Positions 45,764 through 57,791 of a stretch of DNA of 64,000 bases are shown here, piece by piece (the first letter of the stretch is position 1; every line of letters starts with the position of its first letter). The notes below the pieces were generated by a model. It saw only the letters and a list, made by a program, of their open reading frames with translations. It ran no database searches and was not told the DNA's origin. The position numbers and the translations under genes were made by a program. Origin of the DNA: Balaenoptera acutorostrata (taxonomy: Eukaryota; Chordata; Mammalia; Artiodactyla; Balaenopteridae); NCBI RefSeq assembly GCF_949987535.1, contig NC_080075.1, forward strand, positions 8,168,606-8,232,605, read 5' to 3'.

Positions 45764-45944
45764 TGTCAGATTTAGCAAATAAAAATACTGGAATCCCAGT
45801 TAAATTTGAATTCCAGATAAAAAATGATTTTTTTTTTTTAGTGTAAGTCCCATGCAATATTTAGAACACATTTATACTAAAATATTATGTGTTGTCTATT
45901 TGAAATTCAAATATAACTGGGCATATGGTTATTTTATCTGGCAA
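45764..45944. mobile_element. Palindromic MITE-like element
   Basis: The left arm (TGTCAGATTTAGCAAATAAA, then 'cccagttaaatttgaattcc') is mirrored by the right arm ('gaaattcaaatataactggg', then 'attttatctggcaac'). The two arms of about 85 bases form one long imperfect inverted repeat around 'catgcaatattt'. No coding capacity; typical of a hairpin nonautonomous DNA transposon. Confidence 0.75.
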
Positions 45945-46129
45945 CTATCACTGATTTCTTTGATAAAAATCATAGTTTCAAATTTTAATTGAAAACTTTT
46001 GATGAGAAAAAGGGTAAGAGGGTAGCCAGTCCCATCTGGTGGGGGGAATAGATTTGCAAAAGGAGGGAGGGGCACAACCTTTATAAAAATGACATAGCCA
46101 CTGAGGACACGACAAAAACTGGTTAGAAC

Positions 46130-46649
46130 CAACTAGGTCCAAGATGGCAGAAGGTTCAACTTCCAGCAGACTTTGAGCCTCATTATACGTTCATTGTAAT
46201 ACATTAGCTAAATGACACACCCAGGGGTGCCATGACTGTTCTGAGGCCAACCATAAAAGGCCAAAAAGTGTGCAGTGGCCCAATTCCTGGAAATCTCTGC
46301 CTCTCCTCCAAAATAATTGGAATAATCTCACTCATTAGCCTAGGAAATTACCCAGCCCATAAAACCTAACCACCCCATATTTTGGGATCTCTCGTCTTCT
46401 GAGATGGCCCACACTCCATGGAGTGTGTTTCTCCCAGGGTTGCTCTCACTTTCTGAGATAACCCCATGCCCTGTGGCCACTCTCACCTTTTGAGACGGAC
46501 CACATTCTGTCTATGGAATGTGTACCTCTCTAAATCTACTTATAACCTATCACTTTGCCTCTCCCTGAATTCTTTCTGCGATGAGACATAAAGAACCTGA
46601 GCTTCATTAAGTCCTGAGACCAGGTGTGTGATCTCTAAAAGACAGTGGG
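46130..46649 (+). mobile_element. ERV LTR, 5' portion, split by an L1
   Basis: LTR-like text from about 'gtccaagatggcagaagg' to 'gtgtgtgatctctaaaagac', with repeated 'tctcgtcttctgagatggcc' and 'tctcaccttttgagacggac' blocks. It resumes after the L1 at about 48959-49010. Family not named and the left edge is approximate. Confidence 0.5.
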
Positions 46650-48945
46650 ATTGTGAAAAATTGAAAGCATTTCCACTAAGATCAGGAACAAGACAAGAAT
46701 GTCCACTCTCACCACTCTTATTCAACATAGTTTTGGAAGTCCTAGCCACAGCAATAAGAGAAGAAAAAGAAATAAAAGGAATACAAATTGGAAAATAAGA
46801 AATAAAACTGTCACCGTTTGCAGATGACATGATACTGTACATAGAAAATCCTAAAGATGCCAGCAGAAAACTACTAGAACTAATCAATGAATTTGATAAG
46901 GTTGCAGGATACAAAATGAAGGCACAGAAATCTCTGGCATTCCTATACACTAACAACGAAAAATCTGAAAGAGAAATTAAGGAAACAGTCCCATTTACCA
47001 TCACAACAAAAAGAATAAAATACCTGGGAATAAACCTACCTAAGGAGGTGAAAGACTTGTATTCAGAAAACTATAAGACACTGATGAAAGAAATCAAAGA
47101 TGACATAAACAGATGGAGAAATATACCATGTCCTTGGATTGGAAAAATTAATACCATGAAAATGACTATACTACTCAAAGCAATCTACAGATTCAATGCA
47201 ATCCCTATCAAACTACCAATGGCTTTCTTCACAGAATTGTAAAATAAATTTTTACAATTTGTATGGAAACACAAAAGACCCCAAATAGCCAAAGCAATCT
47301 TGAGAAAGAAAAACGGAGCTGGAGGAATCGGGCTCCCTGACTTCAAACTATACTATAAAGCTACAGTAATAAAGAAAGTATGGTACTGGCACAAAAACAG
47401 AAATATAGATCAATGGTACAGGATAGAAAGCCCAGAGATAAACCCACGCACCTGATTTATGACAAAGGAGGCAAGAACATACAATGGAGAAAAGACAGCC
47501 TCTTCAATAAGTGGTGCTGGGAAAACTGGACAGCTACATGTAAAAGATTGAAATTAGAACACTCCCTAACACCATACACAAAAATAAACTCCAAATGGAT
47601 TAAAGACCTAAATGTAAGACCAGATACTATAAAACTCTTAGAGGAAAACATAGGAAAAACACTCTTTGACATAAACCACAGCAAGATCTTTTTTGACCCA
47701 CCTCTTAGAATAATGGAAATGAAAACAAAAATAAACAAGTGGGACCTAATTAAACTTCAGAGCTTTTGCACAGCAAAAGAAACCATAAACACGATGAAAA
47801 GACAACCCTCAGAATGGGAGAAAATATTTGCAAATGAAACAACAGACAAAGGATTAATCTCCAAAATATAGAAACAGCTCATGCACCTCAGTATCAAAAA
47901 AACAAACAATTCAATTAAAAAATGGGTGGAAAACCTAAATAGACATTTCAGCAAAGAAGATATACAGATGGTCAAGAGGCACATGAAAAGATGCTCAACA
48001 TCACTAATTATAAGAGAAATGCAAATCAAGACTACAATGAGGTATCACCTCACACTGGTCAGAATGGCCATTATCAAAAAATCTAGAAACAATAAATGCT
48101 GGAAAGGGTGTGGTGAAAAGGGAACCCTCCTGCACTGTTGGTGGGAATGTAAATTGATATAACCAGTATGGAGAACAGTATGGAGGTTCCTTAAAAAACT
48201 AAAAATAGAACTACCATATGACCCAGCAATCCCACTACTGTGCATATACCCTGAGAAAACCATAATTCAAAAAGAGACATGTACCACAATGTTCTTTGCA
48301 GCACTATTTACAATAGCGAGGACATGGAACCAACCTAAATGTTCATCGACAGATGAATGGATAAAGAAGATGTGGCACATATATACAATGGAATATTACT
48401 CAGCCATAAAAAGAAATGAAATTGAGTTATTTGTAGCGACGTGGGTGGACTTAGAGACTGTCATACAGAGTGAAGTAAGTCAGAAAGAGAAAAACAAATA
48501 CCGTATGCTAACAGATATATATGGAATCTAAAAAAAAAAAAAAGGTTCTGATGAACATAGTGGCAGGGCAGGAATAAAGATGTAGACATAGAGAATGGAC
48601 TTGAGGACACGGGCGGGGGGGAAGCTGGGGCGAAATGAGAGTAGCATGGACATATATACACTACCAAATGTAAAATAGTTAGCTAGTGGGAAGCAGCAGC
48701 ATAGCACAGGGAGATCAGCTCAGTGCTTTGTGATGACCTAGAGGGGTGGGATAGGGAGGGTGGGAGTGAGGTTCAAGAGGGAGGGGATGTGGGGATATAT
48801 GTATGCATATGGCTGATTCACTTTGTGGTACAACAGAAACTAACACAGTATTGTGAAGCAATTATACTCCAATAAAGATCTATTAAAAAAATAAAAAATA
48901 ACAATAACAGCACCATCTATACACCTAAAAAGAAAAAAAAAAAAA
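46650..48945 (+). mobile_element. 5'-truncated L1 (2.3 kb) inserted in the LTR
   Basis: Begins in the RT domain ('gtgaaaaattgaaagcattt') and runs to the 3' UTR and poly(A). Duplication AAAAGACAGTGGG (46637-46649, 48946-48958). The FADD block is present near 46815-46828, in a frame that is closed upstream by a stop after 'GK' near 46797. Open pieces are 46829-47242, 47380-47871 and 47881-48162, the last holding the Cys/His motif. Dead, but of the same family as the young copies at 11-24 kb. Confidence 0.93.
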
Positions 48946-48958
48946 AAAAGACAGTGGG

Positions 48959-49010
48959 TTTGAGTCCCAATCTGAGTTGTGTGGTTTCAGTTTCAGGAGA
49001 GTCACTTTTA
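48959..49010 (+). mobile_element. Remaining end of the split LTR
   Basis: 'gagtcccaatctgagttgtg' directly continues the LTR text interrupted at 46649. Confidence 0.5.
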
Positions 49011-49498
49011 AACTTTGCAGCATTATCTTAACCCTAGGTCTCTCTGACATCTAAGTTTACCTCTTCCTTTCCTTCCCTGAACCACAATCTCCTACACCCA
49101 ATTTCCCCCAACTCAGCTAAGCTCTCCCCTTCTTTTGGGCACTTAATTAAGACTAATAGAGTCAGGCCACCAGAGAGTGATTCCTCAGTTGGACCTGCCC
49201 TCAAGGACATTGACCACTATACTGACAAATTATTTAATTCTAGGGGTTGTATGCTATAAAAGTAATTAACATCCCATTCTATCAACACTTTACAGAGTGT
49301 CATTCTAGAACAACTATCATAAAAACCAGCCCCACTCCCAGGTGATTCTAATGTGTAGCCAAGGCTGAGAATTATTGCCTCACAGATTCTCCAGAATTAC
49401 CTGAACAAAATAGGATGCTGACAAGTGGTTTTGTGTAGCCATCTGAAGACTCTAAAGTCTCCTCTCGCTTTTCAGGACTATTTAAAACCCAGATTCCT
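49011..49498. other. Low-copy sequence, possible MER5 scrap
   Basis: 'caggtgattctaatgtgtag' (49340) and the following 'ccaaggctgagaatta' look like the end of a MER5-type hAT element. Otherwise nothing recognised. Confidence 0.45.
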
Positions 49499-49608
49499 GG
49501 GACTTCCCTGGCGGTCCAAGGGTTAAGACCCCGTGCTCCCAAAGCAGGGGGCACAGGTTCGATCCCGCATGCCACGCATGGCGCAGTCAAAACAAAGACA
49601 AAAAAAAC
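49499..49608 (+). mobile_element. Short CHR-related SINE
   Basis: GGGACTTCCCTGGCGGTCCA-type start, B box GGTTCGATCCC, duplication AAAACCCAGATTCCT (49484-49498, 49609-49623). Confidence 0.93.
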
Positions 49609-49623
49609 AAAACCCAGATTCCT

Positions 49624-50458
49624 CACTGAGGTGTGCACCACTTCCGGCTTAGCTGGGCAGATGGAGCTGAGTCCCTTTTGACTTGCTGAGTCAGCCTATC
49701 CAGCCAGGGTGAATCCATCCCACTTCCCCCTCTGTCAGCCTCCCCTGCAGCCTTCTCTACGCCCTTCCCCACGCTGCCTTAGAGCAACCTCATGGGGATT
49801 TTTTTTTTTTTAAGATATTGAAGCAGTGCCCAATCAAAGCAACTCCATTTCTCTTATGTTTGACTTCCCTATGTGACCTGAATCTGTTTCTCTAGCACAG
49901 ACCAAATAGACATTTTATACTTCCAATAACTTATTTATATTTCTTGTGATGGGGAAATTAAAAAGGGGAATACTTAAGACCCTGAGTAAAAGCTCTTTGA
50001 GAAGACAATAAGAACCAGATCCCTCGAATTTTTTGCTCCAGAGTGTGAGATAGTAAACAAGCAAAACTCCCAGCATCCCCATGTTATCAGGTCGTGTAGA
50101 GCAGAATGAACCCTGGCCTGAACACACGGGGCACTAACAAACCAGCTCAACCCGTGGGCGCTGCAAAGAGCCAGGCTGCTCCTCTATGAGTTCCCATCCT
50201 CCCAGAAAACAGTGGGGACCGCTGGAATTGATAAGAGCAACTTGGTTAACGGCTTCACCTCAGGCATGTGAGAGCATAATCACGCACTCTTTTGTGTTGT
50301 TTCTCCCTAAAGCCTAGAAGCTCTGAATAACTCAAAAGAAGGATTTGTTCTTACTTCTGGGGGAAAAAAAAAAAAAACAGGACATATTTATAGGCCCATA
50401 AAGGAATGACTTTATGTTGGAAACACAAATGAAACTTTAGAGAATAAAACTAGATGGG
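49624..50458. other. Low-copy sequence, no gene seen
   Basis: No recognised repeat or gene; one poly(T) tract (49799-49812) and one poly(A) tract (50366-50380). Confidence 0.4.
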
Positions 50459-50574
50459 GGACTTCCCTGGTGGTCCAGTGGTTAGGATTCTGCGCTTTCA
50501 CTGCCACGGCCTGGGTTCAATTCCTGGTCGGGAAGCTGAGATCCCGCCAGCCGTGCAGCGCGGCCCAACAAACA
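50459..50574 (+). mobile_element. Short CHR-related SINE
   Basis: ACTTCCCTGGTGGTCCAGTG start region, B-box-like GGTTCAATTCC, duplication AAAACTAGATGGG (50446-50458, 50575-50587). Confidence 0.93.
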
Positions 50575-50587
50575 AAAACTAGATGGG

Positions 50588-51603
50588 ACTGGGTTGTGAC
50601 TTTCTGCGATCTTGAAAGCAGGTGGCGTTTTATTCTCTCCTCATGTTCCCAGGGGAGCCAAGAGCCAGTTCACCAGAGCAAAGTCACTGGTCACAGTTGG
50701 CCAGCTGCTGAGGCGCGGATCAGGCCGGACCTGCTAGGGAGCTGCCAAGAGGACTGGGCGCCTCCCAGGTCCCTGCCCCTCGCCCAGTGCACGCGTGTCC
50801 CCCACACTGCATCCTCCTTCCTGCTGGCGCTGCCCATGCTGGGACCGGTGCTTTCTCAGCGTCTCTATGTACAGCCTCACTGGTGGTGACCAGGTGCTTT
50901 TTATTTGATGGGGATCTCAATGTAAATTTTCGTTAACATGTAAACAGAGGTAGAATGAGACAGACGTTTAAAAGGAGGCTATCTTACAAAGCGAGAACCA
51001 TGACAGACCTGTTATTTATTCTGTGTCTGGGTCTTAATTTCTAAAGGTGACTGAGTGATGACAGAGAGAGGTCAGTGCCATCGTAAGAAAAGCTGAATGG
51101 TACTTACCGTTCACCTAGAAACAAGAGGCAGGCCACGCCACTCAGGGCCACGGGAGAAATGGCAGGTTTTGGTCAGGAGGCGGAAGACAAGAGCGAGGGG
51201 AGGGCCTGAGTCAGAGCCTCCAAGGGGGTTTCTGCGGGAAAGGCGGCAAGGAAGGGCAGAGGAAACAGTGTAGGACTGGCTAGTTTGCATAATTTCTGTG
51301 GGCTTTGGTTTTTAGAGGTGGTCTCTAGTTGCCTGGAATCTGGCCTTGGGATAATTTAGGGCTGGGGAAAGATTGGCTCCATGTGCGTGAATTAGGTAAA
51401 GGTGGGGATTGAGGAATAAGGGCTTGGATTGGTTGCTGTGTGTGTGAAAGGTATGCTCCCCGCTGAGCTGTTTGCTTTCTCAAAGAACTGCTAGCCCTGG
51501 GAGGAGCAGTCTTTCTCTGGCCAGCAAGCTTTTTAAGATGTCAAAACATCATAAAATACAGAAAATAGAAAACATGATTAATACACTATTCAAAACAGCC
51601 CAC
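50588..51603. other. Low-copy G/C-richer sequence, no gene recognised
   Basis: ORFs on both strands near 50470-50920 include SINE text or have no domain. Nothing else identified. Confidence 0.4.
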
Positions 51604-51725
51604 TACAGACCAGCGGCATCCCCAGCATCACTGGGGAGCTTGTTGGAAATACCGAATCTTGGGTCCCACCCCAGGCCAACTGAATTGGAGCCGCAGGTTA
51701 ACACAATCCCCAGATGATTCAAATG
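51604..51725 (+). mobile_element. hAT-Charlie-like fragment (MER5/MER20 type)
   Basis: 'ggcatccccagcatcactgg', then 'gggtcccaccccaggccaac', matches the body of the MER20/MER5 group. Confidence 0.6.
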
Positions 51726-51789
51726 CACTTTAAAATTTGCTCTACATTCCTAGGTGTTTGAAAAGGATGTAAACAAAGAAATTATTTAT

Positions 51790-51870
51790 GCTCAGCGAAG
51801 ATAATAATTTGTTCAAAGTCACAGAGCCAGTAAGTGGCAGAGCTGGGATTCGAACGATGGTCTATTTGAC
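51790..51870 (-). mobile_element. MIR fragment
   Basis: 'agtcacagagccagtaagtg' and 'gagctgggattcgaac' are the reverse complement of the MIR tRNA-to-core region. Confidence 0.75.
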
Positions 51871-52166
51871 TTCAAATCTCATTGATACGTTGAGATTTGA
51901 TATATTAATATTGAGATCTTGGTATATTAATATCAAGATAAAATGGCTGGAAGTTTCCAGGATGTTTTGAAAATTATGTTGTGGTGAGAACTGATTTCAC
52001 ATCTCTGAAGTAAGAGCCTCGCCTGAATTCCACAGACTGGGAAAGTGTTACTTTTCTTCAAATTTTGTTTTATTAGTTATTGAGCCAGTCACTAAGGCTG
52101 ATGCTGGAAATTCAAAGATAACTAAGTCATAATCCTTGCCATTAACTCAAAGTTTAGTAAGGGGGA

Positions 52167-52690
52167 TGTGTTAGTTATCTACAGCTGTGTGACAAAGTCA
52201 CCATATTATTATATCTCAATTTCTGTAGGTCGGAAATTCTGAAAGGGTGCAGTAGAGATGTCCTGTCTCTGTTTCATAGTGTCTGGGGCCTCCGTTGGAT
52301 GTTCTGAGGGCTGGATGTGGAAATCATCTGATGTCTGGTGCCTGAGGCTGGCTGCTGGCTCTAGGTTGAGGGCCTGCCGGTGTCTACTGAAATGCCCACA
52401 GGCGGCCTCTCCATGTGGCCTGGGCTTCCTCACAACATGGTGACTGGGTTCCAAGGACAAGCATCCCAAGAGATGAGCCAGGAGGAAGCTATATTGCCAT
52501 TCGTAGCCTAGCCTTGGAAGACACACAGTGTTATTTCTGCATCATTCTATTGGTTGAGGAAGTTACAGGGGTCCACTGAGGTTTGAGGAGAGAAAACATG
52601 GACCTGACCTCTTGATGCAAGATTGTCAATGTCACAAGATAAGAGCACTTGGGTTGGGATATACAATGGTGTGGCCATCCTGGGAAAATA
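52167..52690 (+). mobile_element. LTR-like repeat (ERVL/MaLR type, family uncertain)
   Basis: Begins TGTGTTAGTTATCTACAGCT and carries 'ctcaatttctgtaggtcgga', 'ctccatgtggcctgggcttc' and 'cattctattggttgaggaag', a text family common in mammalian LTR repeats. Edges uncertain. Confidence 0.45.
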
Positions 52691-52829
52691 CAGTTGGCTC
52701 CAGGAGGTGGATCTGAAAAGTAATTACCACATGACTTAATAATAGTGATATCATAGCGATTCCAATGCTGTTACCACCAAAAATAATAACTGTGGGTCTT
52801 AGGCTCCAACTTGTATGTTGTATTTTATG

Positions 52830-53215
52830 TTATTTCTTTTCTTACTTTTAAAAACACCTTTACTCAGATATATTTCCAATATGATAAAATTCACCCATTT
52901 AATGTATATGATTCAGGGGTTTGTTCTTGTTTTTTTTTTTTTAGTATACTCACAGAGTTGTGTCACCAATACCACCATCTAATTTCAGAACATTTCTAAC
53001 ACCCCAAAAAGAAACTTGGCAAACATTAGCAGTCACCGTCCACTACCTAACTGACTCCCCTGGCCCCTGGCAAACACCCATCTACTTTCTATCTCTCTTT
53101 GCCTATTTTACATTCCATATCAATGGGATCATACAACATGTGGTCTTTTGTGACTGGCTTTTCACTTAACAGTAGTGTTTTCAAGGCTCATCCGTCTTAT
53201 ACGTTATTTCTTAGT
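52830..53215 (-). mobile_element. L1 3' UTR fragment, inverted
   Basis: 'gataaaattcacccatttaa', 'actcacagagttgtgtcacc' and 'ggtcttttgtgactggcttt' are the antisense of an old L1 3' end. The ORFs over it (52811-53169) are chance. Confidence 0.75.
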
Positions 53216-53329
53216 TCTCAGAACAATCTAAGTGGATGTCTGCTTCTCTTTTCTATGAGAATATGAGAAACAATCAGAGAGAATTTCCAAGAGCTCTTAC
53301 CTGCAACTATACCTGTGTTTATTTTCCCT

Positions 53330-53545
53330 TTTATGATGGATGAAGAGTGACCAGCACACAATAAGCATGCAATGAGGGTTTGTGAATGAATAAGCCTGTA
53401 GAGGTGGTTCTCAAAGTGTAGTCCTTTGATCTACAGCATCACAATCCCCTCCCTTGTTTAAATGCAATTTCTGGGTCCTCAGTCCTGGCCTATTAAATCA
53501 GAATTTCCAGGGATGGGAGCCAAGCAATTGCATTAGAGAAATGTA
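53330..53545 (+). mobile_element. L2 3' end scrap, then a MER20/MER5-like fragment
   Basis: 'ccagcacacaataagcatgc' with 'gaatgaataagc' fits the L2 end (to about 53397). 'ggttctcaaagtgtagtcct' (53407) and 'aatcagaatttccagggatg' fit a hAT-Charlie MER element. Confidence 0.55.
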
Positions 53546-54039
53546 TCCATTGATGGATTAGGTAATATTCATGAACTTCACAATACAAGATACAAGAGGG
53601 TATATTATGAAAATTTTCTTCCCATTCCTGTCCTCTAGCCACTCAACTCCTCTATCCAGAGGCAACTAATTTTACCAGTTCTTGTCTATTTTGTCAGAGA
53701 TATGTTATACATATGAATATTCATACAATATTCTCATGCTTTAACAATTCCCCCACAGCCAGAGGTACACTATACACACCTTAATGTAAATTATTTCTAT
53801 TTAAATATAATTTACATAAAATGCTTATGTACAGTTTAAAGAATAATAAAGTGCACACCCATCCACTTATCTCTCAGGTAAAGAACTAGCACCGCACTGC
53901 TACTAGGGGAATTCCCAAGGAGCTTCTCCTCCATTACCGCCAGGAGGATCGTGGACTGAATTTTTGTATTAACCACTCTTCTGCTTTGCTTTTTACTTTT
54001 ACCAACCATGTGTGTATCCCTAGATGATACATCATTGAG

Positions 54040-54960
54040 CTGGGCCTGCCTTTGAACTTTATATCAACGAAGTCATTTTGTATCCGTCATTCAGTAAGTT
54101 GTTCCTTTTACTCAATATTGCTTTTGAGAAACAAACAGCTTGATGCCTATAGCTGTAATGTATTTATTTTCACTGCTGTGTGGGATTCCATTTTGTATGT
54201 ATGTGACACAGTTTACTTATTAATTCCACTGATGATGGACATTTGGATTGTCCAGACTTTGCTACTATGAGCAATGCTGTTACGGCCATTGTTGTACAGG
54301 CCTCCTGTTCCACGTGTCAAGTTTCTGGAGCTATGCTGTCCAGTACAGTAGCCACTAGCCATATGTGGCTGCTAGGCACCTAAAATACAGCCAAGTCCAA
54401 GTGCTGCAAGTCTAAGACTACTCACTGAAGACTTGGTGTGAAAAAAATTCTAAATACTTCATTAATAATGTTTCTATATCTATTACATGTTGAAATGATT
54501 TAAAAAATTTGGATATATTGGGCTGAATTAAAATGTTATTAAAATTAATTTCAGCTGATTCTTTTTACTTTTTTAAATGAGCTATTAGACAATTTAAAAT
54601 TACATATATGGCTTGCATTCTATTTCTACAAGACAGTGCTGATCACTAGGGTATTTATCTTGTTGTAAAATCGCTGGATTTAATACTGGGTGATGCCAAA
54701 GTGTTTTGTAAAGTAATTCTAACCATTACACTTTCACTGGTGATGTATGAATGCTTCTCTTGCCACATACTCCATCATTGTCAGGATTTAAATGTTTTGC
54801 CAATCTGGTGGGTGTGAAATGTTACTACATTGTGGTTTGCGTATGCATTCCCCTGATCACTAAAGATGTGGAACATTTTGTCATGTTCATTTACGGTTTT
54901 TCTTCTCTTTTCTTCATGGCTCTTTTTCATTTTTTATTTCAGTGCATCTCTTTTTCTTTT
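54040..54960 (-). mobile_element. Old L1 ORF2/3' end, inverted, split by a hAT element
   Basis: Antisense L1 text, 'tgtgtgggattccattttgt' (54178) and 'tgatggacatttggattgtc' (54233), continues after 54660 with 'aatctggtgggtgtgaaatg' (54801) and 'ttgtggtttgcgtatgcatt' (54831). The hAT-like element at 54335-54655 lies in between. Confidence 0.7.
54335..54655 (+). mobile_element. hAT-like nonautonomous transposon, copy 1
   Basis: Left end GCTATGCTGTCCAGTACAGT, 'agccatatgtggctgctagg', then right end 'ctatttctacaagacagtgctgatca'-like text; the ends are inverted. Same family as 56363-56670. Confidence 0.65.
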
Positions 54961-55073
54961 TGATTGATAGAAATTATTTTGGGTACTAATCCTTAATCAT
55001 TTCTGTGTCATGCAATTACCTTTTTTTGTTTCTAACATTTTTTTCACTCTTTTTGATGTAAACTTTTGATTTT

Positions 55074-55193
55074 CTTTTTTTTTCTGGCTGTGCCACGCGG
55101 CTTACAGAATCTCAGTTCCCCGAACAGGGATTGAACCCAGGCCACGGTAGCAAAAGCGCCGAAGACTAACCACTAGACCACCAGGGAACTCCC
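55074..55193 (-). mobile_element. Short CHR-related SINE, inverted
   Basis: Minus strand: GGGAGTTCCCTGGTGGTCTA start. Perfect 15-bp duplication TAAACTTTTGATTTT (55059-55073, 55194-55208). Confidence 0.95.
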
Positions 55194-55208
55194 TAAACTT
55201 TTGATTTT

Positions 55209-56362
55209 GAAGCAATCTCAAATTTACAGAAAAGTTGCAATCTCAAATGTACAGAATGCTGCAAATAACTCATTTTTCCCTAAACCATTTGAAAGTTGCC
55301 AACATGATGTTTCATTATTTTTGAATATTTTAGTGTGAGGTTTTTACAAACAAGGACATTCTCCTACATAGCCACAATACAACCATCGAAACGGTTATTA
55401 AGGAAATGCTGTCTGGCAGCATTTTGTCCAGTTTTTCCTTGTAATCTGAGGGTGAGATAGGCTGTAGTGGGCTTATGCCATTTGAGTAAGAACGAAAAGC
55501 CCTGATAGCTTTTTAAAATTATATTTTGTTGTTGCTGCAGTTTACAAATGCAATTAACATATATTTTTTCATTAACATCAGATGCATAAAATAGATAAAT
55601 CATAAACCTTAGTCTGTGAAACACATCATTAGTCCATTTGTGGCCTTCCTCTATTATTTGTTTATTTTTAAAATACAATGAACACTTGTGGACCCACACC
55701 AAACTCAAATATCACCAATAACTGACAGCTACCTGTGTGTTCTTCTCCTATTCCATCCTCTGCTTTCCTCCCAACGATTACCCTGTACGCCTCAGGGTGT
55801 ACTCCTTACCTTAGAGATGTATGCTTTTTGCCTATTTTAAAAATCATCAACTTGTCCTCTCTGGACCTTCTTTTACCTTCTTCATATCTTCATGTATCTT
55901 CTCTATTTCTACGGCTTTCAATAGCCCTTCCATATCGTTTGTGATTCATAAGGCTGTAGAAGAAAAGTTTATTTTTCTGTTCTTAGTGCTTTTGGATGAT
56001 TTCCAAGAGGAAAAGGGAACTGGTGACTTCATGGAGTCATGTTCAAACTAGAATTTGCATTTTTGAAAATCTCCTTAAGTGATTCTGATGTCAATTGAAA
56101 ATGAGAGCCCATTTTGTGAAGATGATCCAGAGAAAGGTCATGTATATTGGGTCAGAAGCAGGGTGGAAGGGGAGCGGGTGGATAGCTCCACTTTGAGGTC
56201 CGTACAAGAGCAGAGCTCAAGGGAGCCTAGAGCTGACCTGACTTGGCATATAGCACAGCTGGAAATACCCAAAAATGTCTTCTCCACAGATACAAAAAAA
56301 TCCTGTGTTAGGCTACTCCTTTGCCTTAGGGCATCAAAGGCTATGTTAATAGTCATCATTTA
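55209..56362. other. Low-copy sequence, no gene recognised
   Basis: ORFs of 69-114 codons (for example 55364-55708 minus) have no recognisable domain. The first ~100 bases may be part of an antisense L1 3' UTR. Confidence 0.35.
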
Positions 56363-56670
56363 GAACTGTGTTGTCCAACATGGTAGCCACTGGCCCCATG
56401 TGGCTGTTGAGCAGTGTGGCTAGTTTGACGTGAGCTGTGTTGTGATTCTAAAATACATAGACTTAGTATTAAAAGAAGGTGGTAAAATATCTCAATTTTT
56501 TTACTGGTTACATATTGAAATAATATTTTAGATGTATTGGGCTAAATAAAATATACTACAAAAATTAATCTCACCTTTTTCTTTCTACCTTTTCAATGTG
56601 GGTAACAGAACATTTTAAATCAAAGTTGTGGCTCATGTTATATTTCTGTTGGACAGCATTGTTCTAGAAA
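56363..56670 (+). mobile_element. hAT-like nonautonomous transposon, copy 2
   Basis: TAGAACTGTGTTGTCCAAC at the left is the inverted match of GTTGGACAGCATTGTTCTAGA at the right. The body shares 'gtagccac(t)agcc.catgtggctg', 'ttacatattgaaataat' and 'gtattgggctaaataaaata' with copy 1. About 308 bases, no coding capacity. Confidence 0.8.
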
Positions 56671-56949
56671 GCCTCTGAACACAGAACTCCAAACAGGTAC
56701 AATTTCCAACAGGACTGGGAGTGAGTGTATTGGAGATGGTGAACAGGTAGTGAGCAGTGCCAAAATTAAAGTGGGCCTAGGTGACCCTGAAGGGGTGGTT
56801 TGTTCAGCCAGGTGGTAAGTGAGGTCATTAAAGCCTGGCTGTTGGAGATGACAAAACATGTAAATCACTGAATCCTGGAATTTCATGATTAAACAATGCT
56901 TTCAGGTTCATCTGGTCCCGTAAATGATGGGAAGGAAATCCCTGGTCTC
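56671..56949. other. Low-copy sequence, nothing recognised
   Basis: No repeat or gene identified. Confidence 0.4.
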
Positions 56950-57105
56950 AGCATCTGAATGTTTGGGTTCTAGTCTCAGCTCCACCATTTACATAGCTAG
57001 GAGGTCTTGGACAAATCATTTAATCTCTTTTCTTGTATGTATAATGGGGGAGATAAAATCTGCTTGACCTTTCTCGGAGGGTTATTTCAGGTGTTTTAAC
57101 TTATT
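56950..57105 (+). mobile_element. MIR SINE
   Basis: 'gggttctagtctcagctcca' (56965), 'ggacaaatcatttaatctct' (57010) and 'aatgggggagataaaatctg' (57043) follow the MIR order. Confidence 0.75.
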
Positions 57106-57791
57106 CAAAAGCCCACTTAAAATTCTGAAGCACTGTACAAATATAAGATATTAAAAAGACATTGCCTACATCACAATCCTGGCTCAGTCCAGCTCAACCA
57201 AGAGTTGTTGATAATTTTCAAAGTGGACAGTTACTTTCTAGATAATTTGGCATTGAACATATCAGTGCCTTTGGCTTATATCTCTACAGAGAAGCAATTC
57301 CTTTCTTTAGTTTTCATATGATTAACAAAAGACTTGGACCCAGTCTACAGTGTAATAACGATTCCTATTTTTAAAAATGAGAAAAAAACAACCAACCTCA
57401 ATTGGGGAAATGAGACTTTTCTCACCCAGTTTAGAAGTCTGATAATAGGAAATTTTGGTGGAGATGCTCCACTCATCATCCCCTGCTCTAGAGGGTAAAT
57501 GTGGTGTAGCTGCTTTGAAGAGCAACTTTATAAGATCTGGTGCAGCTGAAGATGCAATTCGGCTTATTTTCCATGACTGTACATACATACGCTTAAAACA
57601 AAATTGGTAATATTCATTAGTGCCCTTTAATAACCTGCTTACATAAAGAGCACAACAATATGTCATGAACATTTCTTGTTGTTAAACAAGAAAACTTATT
57701 ATTAAAAAGCCTCCAGCTGAGGCCTAACATGTGCTTCCTCTCTCTGCACCTCGAGGGGCCTCTGGCCTGATTAAAAGTAACCAGAACCCTT
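57106..57791. other. Low-copy sequence, no gene recognised
   Basis: An antisense open frame of 116 codons (57322-57672) has no recognisable domain. Nothing else identified. Confidence 0.35.
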
